From the NCBI GenBank assembly GCA_017644325.1, contig JAEPLS010000001.1, positions 248,001 through 312,000 on the forward strand: DNA of 64,000 bases, written 5' to 3'. A program made the translations under genes and the position numbers. This stretch comes from Prochlorococcus marinus CUG1438. GTDB lineage: Bacteria; Cyanobacteriota; Cyanobacteriia; PCC-6307; Cyanobiaceae. The notes below the pieces were generated by a model. The model did no database searches and had not been told where the DNA came from. It was given only the letters and a program-made list of their open reading frames with translations. Numbering within the stretch: position 1 is the stretch's first letter; the number at the start of each line of letters is the position of its first letter. Below, piece by piece: positions 46,686-55,695 of this stretch.

Positions 46686-47156
46686 ATGGGTACTTGGCTA
46701 AAACATGACGTAATAACGGTCGTTAATGCGCCTCTTGAAAATGTATGGGATACATGGAGCGATTTAGACTCAATGTCACTTTGGATGAGCTGGATCGAAT
46801 CTGTAAAAACTGTTGACGAAGAAACTAATACGTTACCAGATTTAACAGAATGGACTTTAGCTGCAAATGGCTTTAAGTTTAAATGGAAAGCTCAAATTAC
46901 AGAAAGGGTTGAAAAAAGCAAACTTAAATGGAAATCAATAGGAGGTTTACCAACCGAGGGATCAGTAGTTTTCGAAAGTAAAACTGATCAAATCACAACG
47001 GTCAATTTAGCCATAACTTATGAACTACCAAAAATGATTGCTCGGTTTATGGAAGAAAATATTTTAGGCAAAATGGTTACAAACGAATTACAGGCAAATA
47101 TTGATAGGTTCAAAGATTTAGTTGAAAAGAACTATACAAAAAATTTTTCTAACTAA
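46686..47156 (+). CDS. SRPBCC family protein (polyketide cyclase/START-like)
   Basis: A 156-residue protein with the helix-grip fold signature: VITVVNAPLENVWDTWSDLDSMSLWMSWIESVK at the N-terminus, WKAQITERVEKSKLKWKSIGG, and a long C-terminal helix with MEENILGKMVTNELQANIDRF. It binds hydrophobic ligands in related families. It lies three bases after zds, so it may be coexpressed with carotenoid synthesis; whether it binds carotenoid or quinone is not known. Its end overlaps hemD by eight bases. Confidence 0.82.
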   Translation: MGTWLKHDVITVVNAPLENVWDTWSDLDSMSLWMSWIESVKTVDEETNTLPDLTEWTLAANGFKFKWKAQITERVEKSKLKWKSIGGLPTEGSVVFESKTDQITTVNLAITYELPKMIARFMEENILGKMVTNELQANIDRFKDLVEKNYTKNFSN

Positions 47157-47961
47157 AAATATTAATTGCTACATCTAATAGTCCTTCAAAAGTATATTTT
47201 TGAGCCTGACTATCAACTCTTCCAAAAATCTTCTTACATATTTTTGTTGTCTGAGGTCCAATAGTTAATAACTTAATTTGATCAAAATATTCTAACCACT
47301 GTTTACCAAGTTTTTTTTCTAGTAAAAAAGAAGCATTTACTACGGTTTTACCGCTTGAGAAAATAATTGCATCGACTTTTCGATTAGAAATAATATCAAT
47401 TGTTTCTTGGGGAATTGATTCAGGACATCTAGTTTCATATGCAGCAACCTCAAATACACGAGAACCAGCCTTTCTAAATTGATCTGCAATTAAATCCCTA
47501 CCACCTGTTTGAACTCTTGGTACGAAAACTCGAAGTCCATAACCAGATACTGGGAAATTATCAATTAAACTTTCAGCAACAAATTCTGGAGGTATGAAAT
47601 CAGCCTTAATCCCAAAATCATCAAGAGTTTTTGAGGTTTTTTCTCCGACTACGGCGATTTTTGTTGTTTTAGAACATTCTTTTAGTGAACTCTTAAAGTA
47701 TCTAAGTCTTTTATCCACAAATTTGATCCCATTACTACTAGAAAAAATAATCCAATGAAACTCATTTATTTGATTCAATGCGTCGTCAAGAGGTTTCAAA
47801 TCATCAGGATCGCCAATACTTATTGCAGGCAAATCAAATACATTAGCGCCCTTGCTTGTGAATATCTTTTTTATATCCAATATCCCTTCTTTTGATCGAG
47901 TAATAATTATATTTCTTTGATCAAGGGGTAGATCAACTATTGGCATTTTTATCCTCATCAT
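47149..47961 (-). CDS. hemD: Uroporphyrinogen-III synthase
   Basis: Closes hydroxymethylbilane to uroporphyrinogen III in the chlorophyll/heme route. HemD is poorly conserved, but the 270 residues show the two-domain pattern: IIITRSKEG, FHWIIFSSSNGIKFVDKRL, KIAVVGEKTSKTL, VFEVAAYETR, and VDAIIFSSGKTVVNASFLL. Its 5' end overlaps rbfA by 29 bases. Two starts (47961 and 47958, both Met) are possible; a third Met at 47949 would remove most of the overlap. Confidence 0.9.
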   Translation of the reverse strand: MMRIKMPIVDLPLDQRNIIITRSKEGILDIKKIFTSKGANVFDLPAISIGDPDDLKPLDDALNQINEFHWIIFSSSNGIKFVDKRLRYFKSSLKECSKTTKIAVVGEKTSKTLDDFGIKADFIPPEFVAESLIDNFPVSGYGLRVFVPRVQTGGRDLIADQFRKAGSRVFEVAAYETRCPESIPQETIDIISNRKVDAIIFSSGKTVVNASFLLEKKLGKQWLEYFDQIKLLTIGPQTTKICKKIFGRVDSQAQKYTFEGLLDVAINIFS

Positions 47962-48325
47962 TATTCCCTTGATTTTTATTTTTTAATTCATCGAGAAGTT
48001 TCAAAACTGATAATCCTTTATCTAGAACAACATCGTCTTTAAAAATTATCTCTGGAACTCTTCTCATCTCAATTCTTTTTCCTAGACTATGCCTTATAGA
48101 GCTTTTAGCAGTATTCAAGTTTTCCACAATCTCTTTCCTTACTTTATCTTCAGCGGTTGAAGTTATATAAATTTTACAGTGTTGCAAATCACCTGATAAA
48201 TCAATCTTAGAAATATTGACGAAATGATCTCTAATAAGATCATTTTCTAAATCATTCTGCAAAATAAGGGTTATTTCTTTCTTCAAAAGAGAAGAAACTT
48301 TTGCAAGACGGTAATTATTTGGCAT
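47933..48325 (-). CDS. rbfA: Ribosome-binding factor A
   Basis: Factor for 16S rRNA maturation and 30S assembly. The 130 residues have the RbfA pattern: RLAKVSSLLKKEITLILQND at the N-terminus, VNISKIDLSGDLQHCKIYIT, then LGKRIEMRRVPEIIFKDD near 80-97. The Asn/Asp/Lys-rich tail overlaps hemD by 29 bases. One base is shared with the DUF751 gene upstream. Confidence 0.93.
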   Translation of the reverse strand: MPNNYRLAKVSSLLKKEITLILQNDLENDLIRDHFVNISKIDLSGDLQHCKIYITSTAEDKVRKEIVENLNTAKSSIRHSLGKRIEMRRVPEIIFKDDVVLDKGLSVLKLLDELKNKNQGNNDEDKNANS

Positions 48326-48534
48326 TATGATTGTAAATTTATAGGGTTTGTCATCGCTTGCAAGACAAAATAAACAGTTATGAAAGCACTTATGACAGAA
48401 GATATTAAACCTATTATTGTGAGTGGATTTGATCTATTCTTGAATAAAGGTTCAAGCAAAGCAACAAGTCCCCCAACAATGATAGAAATCAAATACTTTG
48501 GATATCTCGCAACATTAGAGAAAAATTCGCCCAT
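48325..48534 (-). CDS. DUF751 family small membrane protein
   Basis: A 69-residue protein starting at ATG 48534 (MGEFFSNVARYPKYLISIIVGG), or three residues longer from 48543. Two helices at about 14-31 and 39-60. The N-terminal FFxNVxRYPxY pattern is that of the cyanobacterial DUF751 family. Function unknown; it sits at the head of the rbfA-hemD run, with its stop overlapping the rbfA start by one base. Confidence 0.78.
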   Translation of the reverse strand: MGEFFSNVARYPKYLISIIVGGLVALLEPLFKNRSNPLTIIGLISSVISAFITVYFVLQAMTNPINLQS

Positions 48535-48588
48535 CAGCTCCACAATTAGATTACTTTTTTAGCTAAGTTTTAACAAACATTAAACAGC

Positions 48589-49314
48589 ATGATTACATTA
48601 TATCAATTTAGGCATAGTGCTTTTTGTTTAAAAACAAGAATGGCTCTTCATGCAAAAAAACTACAATATCGAGTTGAAGAAGTAACACCTGGAATAGGAC
48701 AATTTGAAATCTTTAAATTATCAGGTCAAAAACAAGTACCTGTAATAGTCGATAGTAATGATCAAGTAATTAATGACTCTTCAACTATTTGCGAATATTT
48801 AGATAAAAAAAATGAAAACAATCCACTCTTTCCGGAGGATCCAATATTATTTGCACAATGCAAACTAATTGAAGACTGGGCAGATACTACAATGGCTACA
48901 ACTTGTAGAAAAGCTTTAATAAAATCTGCAATAGAAAATCCACAGCTCAGAACTGCATTACTTCCAGATGAAATACCTTCTTCAGTTAAAAGTATTGTTG
49001 ATAAATTACCTTTTAAAAATCTTAGTAAAATTTCTAATGTAGTTTTGTCTTCTAAAGATAATTTAGAACTCCAAAAATTACTGGAAGCTTTATCAAAATC
49101 CTTGATCAACAAGAAATATTTAGTTGGAGATAGTTTATCAATTGCAGACATTTCAATTGCTGCTCAATTATCCCTTCTTAAATTTCCAAAGTCTGCAGGA
49201 CCAATTCTTTCAGGAGAGGGAAGCCAAGAATACATAAACAACCCTTATTTAGAAAATCTTTTCATTTGGAGGAACAACTTAGAAGAATATCTTTTTAGTG
49301 CTAACTCTCAATAA
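48589..49314 (+). CDS. Glutathione S-transferase family protein
   Basis: A 241-residue GST. The thioredoxin-fold N-terminus is LYQFRHSAFCLKTRMALHAKKL with Ser/Cys at the active-site position, QKQVPVIVDSNDQVINDSSTICEYLD in overlapping blocks is the glutathione-binding part, and the C-terminal helical domain has VGDSLSIADISIAAQLSLL. It likely detoxifies or reduces with glutathione; substrate unknown. It converges with the DUF6816-like gene, overlapping by 14 bases. Confidence 0.9.
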   Translation: MITLYQFRHSAFCLKTRMALHAKKLQYRVEEVTPGIGQFEIFKLSGQKQVPVIVDSNDQVINDSSTICEYLDKKNENNPLFPEDPILFAQCKLIEDWADTTMATTCRKALIKSAIENPQLRTALLPDEIPSSVKSIVDKLPFKNLSKISNVVLSSKDNLELQKLLEALSKSLINKKYLVGDSLSIADISIAAQLSLLKFPKSAGPILSGEGSQEYINNPYLENLFIWRNNLEEYLFSANSQ

Positions 49315-50008
49315 ATTCAAACTTTAGTTTATATTTATTTGTTTTTATAGCGTGAATAGAAGGATCACCAACTTTTGAACCATAAGAAGCAACATATTGC
49401 ACTCCACAAATTGATGGTTTAATTGAATTATCAACTTCCAATATTTCTTCGGAACATTTTTGAAATTTACTAATTGTCTCTACCTGATTAATCCTTGAAG
49501 CACCTGGCTTATGTGCTGTTTGTATAACTAGCTCATCTGCGAAAAAAATATCATCATCTTGGATCTGATTTCTGCCTGTAATTCTTGAATCGATATAAAA
49601 ATCATCTTTTAAATAAGTAATTTGATTATTAATAGATTGAGGATCATTTACAACCTTGATTAAGGTTTCACCAAATATTGCTTTTCCAATAGATTCAGAA
49701 TTTTTTGCACGATTACCAACAATTAAATCTGAATCATTCTTAAAGAAATTTACTTCATAAATTACTGGCTCTTCTGAATCATTAACTATATCTTGAGAAG
49801 TAACAAGCCAATTCCCCTCGAACCATTTAGGATAAATTAAATCCTTAGAAGTATCTGATAATTTAAAATTTGGCAAATATAATTCTGGCCATTGATTTAC
49901 ACGATTTTCCAAAAACTCTCGTACGTTAGAATCTATAAGAGCGAAAGAACTTTCTAAAAAAATTCCTTGAAAAATCAAGCAAAGAATTAGTCCAAGAAGA
50001 ATTTTCAT
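49301..50008 (-). CDS. DUF6816-like exported protein
   Basis: A 235-residue protein with a signal peptide (MKILLGLILCLIFQGIFLESSFA, cleavage likely after A23). The mature chain begins NVREFLENRVNQWPELYLPNF and contains WFEGNWLVTSQDIVN, then a beta-rich part ending SIHAIKTNKYKLKFEF. The pattern resembles a cyanobacterial/plastid lumenal family, probably DUF6816; the family name is from memory and uncertain. It diverges from the Crr7-like gene with one base between start codons. Confidence 0.68.
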   Translation of the reverse strand: MKILLGLILCLIFQGIFLESSFALIDSNVREFLENRVNQWPELYLPNFKLSDTSKDLIYPKWFEGNWLVTSQDIVNDSEEPVIYEVNFFKNDSDLIVGNRAKNSESIGKAIFGETLIKVVNDPQSINNQITYLKDDFYIDSRITGRNQIQDDDIFFADELVIQTAHKPGASRINQVETISKFQKCSEEILEVDNSIKPSICGVQYVASYGSKVGDPSIHAIKTNKYKLKFEFIES

Positions 50009-50009
50009 T

Positions 50010-50267
50010 ATGTCAAATCCACTAATAAGAGCATCAGATCATTATGTATTATTAGAACCAGATTCAAAAGAAAAAATTGTATCAAAGCAAGAAGCAATTT
50101 TATGGTTAAAGAATTGGCTTAGTAAGACAGAAACACAAACAATATATCAAAATATAGAAGATCCTGATAATGAATTTTTTGAAGAATTATTGGAAAGCAC
50201 TTATGAATTAGAAATAAAATTAGGATACGTTATCAAATGGTTTGCAGTAAGAATTGAACCAGATTAA
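50010..50267 (+). CDS. Crr7-like protein (NDH-1 assembly family)
   Basis: An 85-residue protein with HYVLLEPDSKEKIVSKQEAILWLKNWL near the start and LGYVIKWFAVRIEPD at the end. This matches the form of the CHLORORESPIRATORY REDUCTION 7 family, which in plants is needed for NDH complex stability. The role in cyanobacteria is less clear. The abundance of ndh genes in this window gives mild support. Start codons of this gene and the divergent exported protein are one base apart. Confidence 0.6.
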   Translation: MSNPLIRASDHYVLLEPDSKEKIVSKQEAILWLKNWLSKTETQTIYQNIEDPDNEFFEELLESTYELEIKLGYVIKWFAVRIEPD

Positions 50268-50821
50268 CTGATTATTTCTTTATGAATTGCATTAATTATT
50301 TTCATAGCAACTTCTTCAATATTTTCTTTTTTTACTTGAATTCTTAAATCTGCTTGAGAATATAAATCTTCTCTAGCTTGAAAAATGCTCATATAAAGAT
50401 CATTTAGATTCTTTCCCTGAAGAAGTGGCCTATTATCAATTTCATTTTTCAATCTTTCAATTGCTATATCTTTGTCGAGATCTATCCAAGCAATTATTCC
50501 CTGTCTTAAGATTCCCCAGTTTTCCGATTTGGTAACTATTCCTCCCCCAGTTGAGATTACTAATGAGGGGATTTTGATAGTTTCTTTAAGGCAGTTTGCC
50601 TCTAATTCACGGAAATTATCTTCCCCTTCATCATTAAAAATTTGATTGATAGATTTTTTTGCCAACTTCTCTATTAATGAATCTAAATCAATGTATTTGT
50701 ACTTCAATAATTCAGCCAGCTTCAAACCAGTTTTTGACTTACCAGAACCCATCATTCCTATTAAAAATATGCTTCTGCCCTTAATAGCATGAACTGTTTT
50801 TTCGATAATGGATTGTTCCAT
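50264..50821 (-). CDS. aroK: Shikimate kinase
   Basis: Phosphorylates shikimate in aromatic amino acid synthesis. The Walker A is GMMGSGKSKTG (about residues 22-32), the DLDSLIEK block contains the metal/shikimate Asp residues, ISTGGGIV is the shikimate-binding glycine motif, and RPLLQG is in the LID. 185 residues is standard. It overlaps the Crr7-like stop by four bases and diverges from the PTPS gene. Confidence 0.95.
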   Translation of the reverse strand: MEQSIIEKTVHAIKGRSIFLIGMMGSGKSKTGLKLAELLKYKYIDLDSLIEKLAKKSINQIFNDEGEDNFRELEANCLKETIKIPSLVISTGGGIVTKSENWGILRQGIIAWIDLDKDIAIERLKNEIDNRPLLQGKNLNDLYMSIFQAREDLYSQADLRIQVKKENIEEVAMKIINAIHKEIIS

Positions 50822-50871
50822 AAAGACAAAAGCGTATTTAAAACCTTAAGATAGTATTATTGCAGACAAGT

Positions 50872-51798
50872 ATGACTTCTACACAATCCAAACCATTGCA
50901 TGGAAAAGGACGTGAATGCGTCATTACTCGACGTGCCTGCTTTAGTTCTAGTCACCGTTATTGGCTTCCTGAAAAAAGCCCAGAAGAAAATTTATCTCTT
51001 TTTGGAAAGTGCAGTATTGCACCAGGACATGGTCATAACTATGAACTTATTGTTTCAATGGGTGGAGAACTAGACTCTGATGGAATGGTACTTAACCTCT
51101 CTGATGTAAAACACTCTATTAAAGATAAGGTTACTGGACAATTAGATTTTCGTTTTTTAAATGATGTCTGGCCTGAATTTAATGTTGATAATCAAGAGGG
51201 TATACTTCCCACAACTGAAGCATTAGTAAAGGTCATTTGGAGTCGTCTGAAGGATGATCTACCTCTTACAAGTCTAAGACTTTATGAAAACCCAAATTTA
51301 TGGGCAGATTATTTTGGAAAAAACATGGAAGCATTTTTAACAGTACAAACTCATTTTGCAGCAGCTCATAGACTTGCAAAAGAAGAGATATCCTTTGATG
51401 AAAATAAAAAAATCTATGGGAAATGTGCCAGAGTTAATGGACATGGTCATAACTATCTTGTCGATATAACTGTAAAAGGAGACATTGATAAAAGAACAGG
51501 CATGGTTTGCGACTTATCCGCCCTCCAAGAGATAATTAACGATTTAGTTGTTGAGCAACTAGATCATACTTTTCTTAATAAAGACATAGAATTTTTCCAT
51601 AATTGTGTTCCAACTGCTGAAAATATAGCTTTATATATTTCTGATATTCTTAAAAAACCAATACATCAACTTGGTGCAACATTACACAAAATAAGACTCC
51701 AAGAGAGCCCAAATAATGCTGCCGAAATTTATGTTGATCAAAAGTTAACCAATTCATTGAAGTTGAAATTTGAGAATAGTTTAGTAACACACACTTGA
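50872..51798 (+). CDS. Tandem 6-pyruvoyl-tetrahydropterin synthase-like protein
   Basis: A 308-residue protein with two PTPS domains in one chain. Domain 1 (about residues 14-150) has the zinc/catalytic pattern SSSHRYW and GKCSIAPGHGHNY; domain 2 (about 158-300) has AAAHRLA and YGKCARVNGHGHNY. The C-x5-HGH spacing is that of PTPS rather than of QueD (C-x3-HGH). Each keeps a Glu-rich end (LYENPN and LQESPN). PTPS converts dihydroneopterin triphosphate to a 6-substituted pterin. Start ATG 50872; a TTG at 50860 adds four residues. The RibD-C-like gene overlaps its stop. Confidence 0.9.
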   Translation: MTSTQSKPLHGKGRECVITRRACFSSSHRYWLPEKSPEENLSLFGKCSIAPGHGHNYELIVSMGGELDSDGMVLNLSDVKHSIKDKVTGQLDFRFLNDVWPEFNVDNQEGILPTTEALVKVIWSRLKDDLPLTSLRLYENPNLWADYFGKNMEAFLTVQTHFAAAHRLAKEEISFDENKKIYGKCARVNGHGHNYLVDITVKGDIDKRTGMVCDLSALQEIINDLVVEQLDHTFLNKDIEFFHNCVPTAENIALYISDILKKPIHQLGATLHKIRLQESPNNAAEIYVDQKLTNSLKLKFENSLVTHT

Positions 51799-52445
51799 GT
51801 ATCCCAAGAGTAATAATTGTTATAGCATCAAGTCTTGATGGGAGAATTGCATTTCCTGGAGGTGGAGAATCGCATCTTGGAAGCGATGAAGATAAAAAAA
51901 TATTAAATCAAAACTTATCAATGGTTGACGCCACCATTTTTGGTTTAGGTACTTTAATAGCTCATCAATCAACTTACCTAGTTAAAAATCTCAATGATAA
52001 TGACGAAGTAAATATATCAAAAAGGCAACCAATTTCTATAGTTGCTTCAAATAGCAAAAAATTTAACAGTAATTGGAAATACTTTCGTCAACCAATTAGA
52101 AGATGGTTAATAAGCTCAAGTAAAGTTGATAATTCGTCGAATAATGAATTCGAGAAAGAACTCTTTTTCGAAGATTCATGGGAAAAAACTTTAATTTCAC
52201 TCAAAAAACAAGGGATAAATGATTTAGCTCTTTTAGGAGGTGCAAAACTTATAAATTCATTTATAAAAGAGGATCTAATAACAGATATAAAAATTACAAT
52301 AATTCCACGAATCATTGGAGGTAGATATACATGGATCCCTCCAGAACATACAAATGCGATTTTTAATCTCGAAAGACTATGGGAAATAAAATCAATTAAA
52401 AATTTAATGAATAATGAAATCCATATTCATTACAAAAAAATTTAA
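51795..52445 (+). CDS. RibD C-terminal/dihydrofolate-reductase-like protein
   Basis: A 216-residue single-domain reductase of the RibD-C/HTP-reductase fold: VIIVIASSLDGRIAFPGGGESHLGSDEDKKIL at the N-terminus in blocks, DATIFGLGTLIAHQSTY, LALLGGAKLINSFIKEDLITDIKITIIPRIIGG. No deaminase domain precedes it. Start is TTG 51795, overlapping the stop of the tandem PTPS gene in TTGA, so the two are translationally coupled. This suggests a pterin reductase; riboflavin-pathway reduction is the alternative. Substrate is inferred only. Confidence 0.82.
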   Translation: MSIPRVIIVIASSLDGRIAFPGGGESHLGSDEDKKILNQNLSMVDATIFGLGTLIAHQSTYLVKNLNDNDEVNISKRQPISIVASNSKKFNSNWKYFRQPIRRWLISSSKVDNSSNNEFEKELFFEDSWEKTLISLKKQGINDLALLGGAKLINSFIKEDLITDIKITIIPRIIGGRYTWIPPEHTNAIFNLERLWEIKSIKNLMNNEIHIHYKKI

Positions 52446-52462
52446 AATAGATTTAATAATAA

Positions 52463-53617
52463 ATGAACCAACCAATACATAAAGTTGAAGTCAAATTATC
52501 AATTAAGGAAATCTCCAAGGAGATTTGGAATGAATTAGCAAATGAAATTAATAATCCATTTTATGAATGGACTTGGATTAAAAACCTAGAGATATCAAAA
52601 AGCGTTTCAAGAGAAACTGGTTGGCAGCCACTATATTTTGTTGCTTTTAAAAATGAAGAGATATTAGGAATTGCCCCACTTTTTTTAAAAAATCATAGCT
52701 ATGGAGAATTCATTTTTGACCAATCATTTGCAAGATTGGCTCAAGAGCTTAATTTAAATTATTACCCTAAATTAATAGGAATGAGTCCTTATAGTCCCAT
52801 AAATGGATATCAATTTCTTTATAAAAAAAATAAAGACAAGAAAGAAATTACAAATTTACTTATAAACCACATCGAAAGCTTTGCGATTAAAAACAAAATT
52901 CTAAGTTGTAATTTTTTATATGTTGATGAAAGCTGGGGCAGCCATCTTAAATCTTTGGGATACCATGAATGGATAAATTCCAGCAGTGAATGGAGGAGTA
53001 ATGGAGAAAAAACATTTAATGATTTTCTATCTAGATTTAACTCTAATCAGAGAAAAAATATAAAAAAAGAGAGGAAATCAATTGCTAAACAGAATATTAA
53101 AGTAGAAATTTTTGATGAAGATGATATCAACCAAGAAATCCTCAAAAAAATGCATAATTTTTATGAACAGCATTGTTCGAGGTGGGGAGTTTGGGGAAGT
53201 AAATATCTAACATCTACATTTTTCGAAACACTGGTTGATAATAAAAAAAATCTTTTACTTTTTAGTGCATCAAAACATGATTCAAATGAAATTTTTGCTA
53301 TGTCAATGTGCGTTAAAAATCAAAACAACTTATGGGGTAGATATTGGGGTAGTCAAGAAGAAATATCTAATTTACATTTTGAATTATGCTATTACCAGCC
53401 AATTGAATGGTCAATACAAAATAGTATCCATTTGTTTGATCCTGGAGCGGGTGGTAAACATAAAAGACGGAGGGGTTTTTTTGCAAAAAGCACCATTAGC
53501 TTGCATAAGTGGTTTGACAAAAATATGGAAAATATAATTAGTCCTTGGCTAAATGAAGTTAATAAACAAACTGAAATGGAAATTGATTTTGAAAATAAAT
53601 CTATACCCTTTAAATAA
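52463..53617 (+). CDS. GNAT-like protein of DUF482/peptidogalycan family
   Basis: A 384-residue protein of the FemAB/GNAT-like DUF482 family. It has FYEWTWIKNLEIS near 32, GWQPLYFVAFKNEEILGIAPLFLK in blocks, PYSPINGYQ and FDPGAGGKHKRRRGF at about 330-345, characteristic of this group. It probably adds an amino acid or acyl group to a polymer; the family role is not firmly established. It begins 17 bases after the reductase gene. Confidence 0.82.
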   Translation: MNQPIHKVEVKLSIKEISKEIWNELANEINNPFYEWTWIKNLEISKSVSRETGWQPLYFVAFKNEEILGIAPLFLKNHSYGEFIFDQSFARLAQELNLNYYPKLIGMSPYSPINGYQFLYKKNKDKKEITNLLINHIESFAIKNKILSCNFLYVDESWGSHLKSLGYHEWINSSSEWRSNGEKTFNDFLSRFNSNQRKNIKKERKSIAKQNIKVEIFDEDDINQEILKKMHNFYEQHCSRWGVWGSKYLTSTFFETLVDNKKNLLLFSASKHDSNEIFAMSMCVKNQNNLWGRYWGSQEEISNLHFELCYYQPIEWSIQNSIHLFDPGAGGKHKRRRGFFAKSTISLHKWFDKNMENIISPWLNEVNKQTEMEIDFENKSIPFK

Positions 53618-53678
53618 AAAATTATTCGGCTTTACCAAAGATTATATTGGTAATATAGTTTGAAATTAGACTCCCAAA

Positions 53679-54065
53679 ATGGATTCAAGTCAAAGTTTAG
53701 ATGAAAAAATAAAGATTGATAATAGTCTATCCAATCGATATATAGACTTAGATCCAAACGGTTATTTCATTATAAAAGTAGATTTAGAAGAAAATAAAAT
53801 AATTTTAGAGCACTTTCTAAATAATATTAATGATGACGGATATGCGCTTGACCCAGAAACAAATGAACCAATTAAATGCGACTCTCAAAATAAAAGAGTT
53901 TGTAATGAAGTTTTTGAAGGAATTAGTGCGAAACAACTTGGAATATTGATTACTGAAGAAAGAAATGACTTAATAACTAGATTCGATCATGCTCTATATT
54001 TAGGCCGTGAACTACAAAAAGCAGAAGAATGTTTATACAAAAAATTACCGTATATCCAAGATTAA
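53679..54065 (+). CDS. DUF4346 family protein
   Basis: A 128-residue protein whose central part, YIDLDPNGYFIIKVDLEENKIILEHF, has the LDPxGYFxI signature of cyanobacterial DUF4346; the C-terminus has LGILITEERNDLITRFDHALYLGRELQKAEECL. The family is sometimes found fused to a dihydropteroate synthase-like domain, here it is alone. Function unknown. Followed after 64 bases by a short membrane gene. Confidence 0.75.
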   Translation: MDSSQSLDEKIKIDNSLSNRYIDLDPNGYFIIKVDLEENKIILEHFLNNINDDGYALDPETNEPIKCDSQNKRVCNEVFEGISAKQLGILITEERNDLITRFDHALYLGRELQKAEECLYKKLPYIQD

Positions 54066-54129
54066 GAATTTAAACGAAAAAATCTAATCTTTTAATCTAA
54101 TGGTAAATTAAATAAAAATATAAAAATTA

Positions 54130-54222
54130 ATGAACATCATTTTCTATTTTGCATTTATTGGTTTTGGTTTTGGGGCTGCTTTCGCTTTAGATAAGCTCTT
54201 AAGAGCAGTTAAATTAATTTAA
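54130..54222 (+). CDS. petL: Cytochrome b6-f complex subunit 6 (PetL)-like, 30 residues
   Basis: A 30-residue peptide: [20 protein letters not shown] then [10 protein letters not shown]. It is one hydrophobic helix followed by a short basic end, the form of cytochrome b6-f subunit PetL (about 31 residues, with FxGFxxxxxAAxxLxxLRxxKxx pattern in cyanobacteria). The start is ATG 54130 and the stop ends at 54222, overlapping the facing rimO stop by nine bases. Single-helix genes are easily missed in annotation. The homology is from recalled pattern; other one-helix thylakoid proteins are possible. Confidence 0.62.
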   Translation: MNIIFYFAFIGFGFGAAFALDKLLRAVKLI

Positions 54223-55590
54223 ACTACTAGAAATTTTAATAGTTTCTCCATACAAATCATATTCATCAGCAAAACAAATATTTGCTTCAACAAATTTACC
54301 AATATAATTTTTCAAGGCATTATTAGCATTAACAGATAAAATCACATTTCCGTCAACTTCAGGCGCGAAATTGTAAGATCGACCTATTAATTCGTTATTC
54401 TCTGATATTTTTTCTACCAAAATCTTCATTTTTGAACCAACATATGACTGATTTTTTTCTTTAGAAATATTTTGTTGAACTGAAATAATGTTATCTTTTC
54501 TTGCCTCTGCAACCTCTGGGGATACTTTATTTGGTAAATCAAAAGCTGCAGTTCCTTCCTCAGGAGAAAAAATAAACACTCCCACATGATCAAATTTGTG
54601 CCTATCCAAAAATTTGAGAAGATGTTCAAAATGTTCTTTTTTTTCGCCTGGAAAACCAACAATGAGGCTAGTTCTTAATACAGCAGATGGGATTTCCTCT
54701 CTAATTTTCTCTAAAATTGATTCATTCAAAGAAGCCTGCCAAGGTCTATTCATACTCTTCAACACATCTGGATGACTATGCTGAAGTGGCAAATCAAAGT
54801 AAGGGACAATATTCTTTGAATCTTTGAAAGCTTTAATAACTTCATCAGTCAAACCCGTTGGATAAGCATAATGAATCCTTATCCAAGGAATTGGAACATT
54901 AGAAAGCTCATTCAAAAGTTTAGCTAATGATGGTTTACCATAAATATCTTGACCATAATTAGTTGTGATTTGACTAATTAATATGATTTCCTGAATACCC
55001 TGGTTTGCAAGACTTTTAGCTTCTGAAACTATAGATTCTATTGTTCTACTTCTTTGTGGACCTCTCAACTTAGGAATAATACAAAAAGCGCAATTATAGT
55101 TGCAACCTTCAGCAATACGAAGATAAGCAACAAATTTGTTTTTATCTACAAAACGAGGCATTTCCTCATCTGCAATAAATTCCGGAATTTTTGAAACTTC
55201 ATTAACAATTTCACCTTTTTCTACTCTGTCTAAAACCTTGGCTATCTTTTGATAATCTCCTGTTCCCACCAAACCTTTTATTTCAGGAATTTCTTTTAGA
55301 AGTTCATCTTTAAAATGCTGAGCCATACAGCCAGCAACTATTACTTCCTTTCCTTGATTTGTATATTCCAGAATTTTTCTAATAGATTCTTCTCTAGCTG
55401 TTTCAATAAAACTGCAAGTATTTACAACAACAACATTTGCATCATTTATATTGCTGTCAACTGTATAACCTTCTTTATCTAATAAGCCTTGCATATGTTC
55501 AGTATCAACGAGATTTTTCTCGCAACCAACATGAGTGAATGCAATCTTAGATTGTCTTTTTTCTTTTACATTAAGACTATTTTGTTTCAC
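54214..55590 (-). CDS. rimO: Ribosomal protein S12 methylthiotransferase RimO
   Basis: Radical-SAM enzyme that methylthiolates Asp of ribosomal protein S12. The N-terminal UPF0004 domain has [22 protein letters not shown] and VAGCMAQ with the three cluster cysteines; the radical-SAM motif is CNYNCAFC (with [12 protein letters not shown] after it); the TRAM domain occupies about 380-450. 458 residues is standard. The KLRGPQRSR segment separates RimO from MiaB (IVPYTRG). Confidence 0.95.
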   Translation of the reverse strand: MKQNSLNVKEKRQSKIAFTHVGCEKNLVDTEHMQGLLDKEGYTVDSNINDANVVVVNTCSFIETAREESIRKILEYTNQGKEVIVAGCMAQHFKDELLKEIPEIKGLVGTGDYQKIAKVLDRVEKGEIVNEVSKIPEFIADEEMPRFVDKNKFVAYLRIAEGCNYNCAFCIIPKLRGPQRSRTIESIVSEAKSLANQGIQEIILISQITTNYGQDIYGKPSLAKLLNELSNVPIPWIRIHYAYPTGLTDEVIKAFKDSKNIVPYFDLPLQHSHPDVLKSMNRPWQASLNESILEKIREEIPSAVLRTSLIVGFPGEKKEHFEHLLKFLDRHKFDHVGVFIFSPEEGTAAFDLPNKVSPEVAEARKDNIISVQQNISKEKNQSYVGSKMKILVEKISENNELIGRSYNFAPEVDGNVILSVNANNALKNYIGKFVEANICFADEYDLYGETIKISSSLN

Positions 55591-55695
55591 AACTTGAAAA
55601 ATAAGAATTCAAAGATTTAAAAAGCATTTCGTATATAACTCTCATGCCAAGATAATATTAGGATAGATAATGTAAATAACAAACTTTCATTTTGT

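Noticed and set aside
53235-53537. 100-residue frame in another phase inside the DUF482 gene
   Set aside because: Out-of-phase shadow of a conserved coding region.
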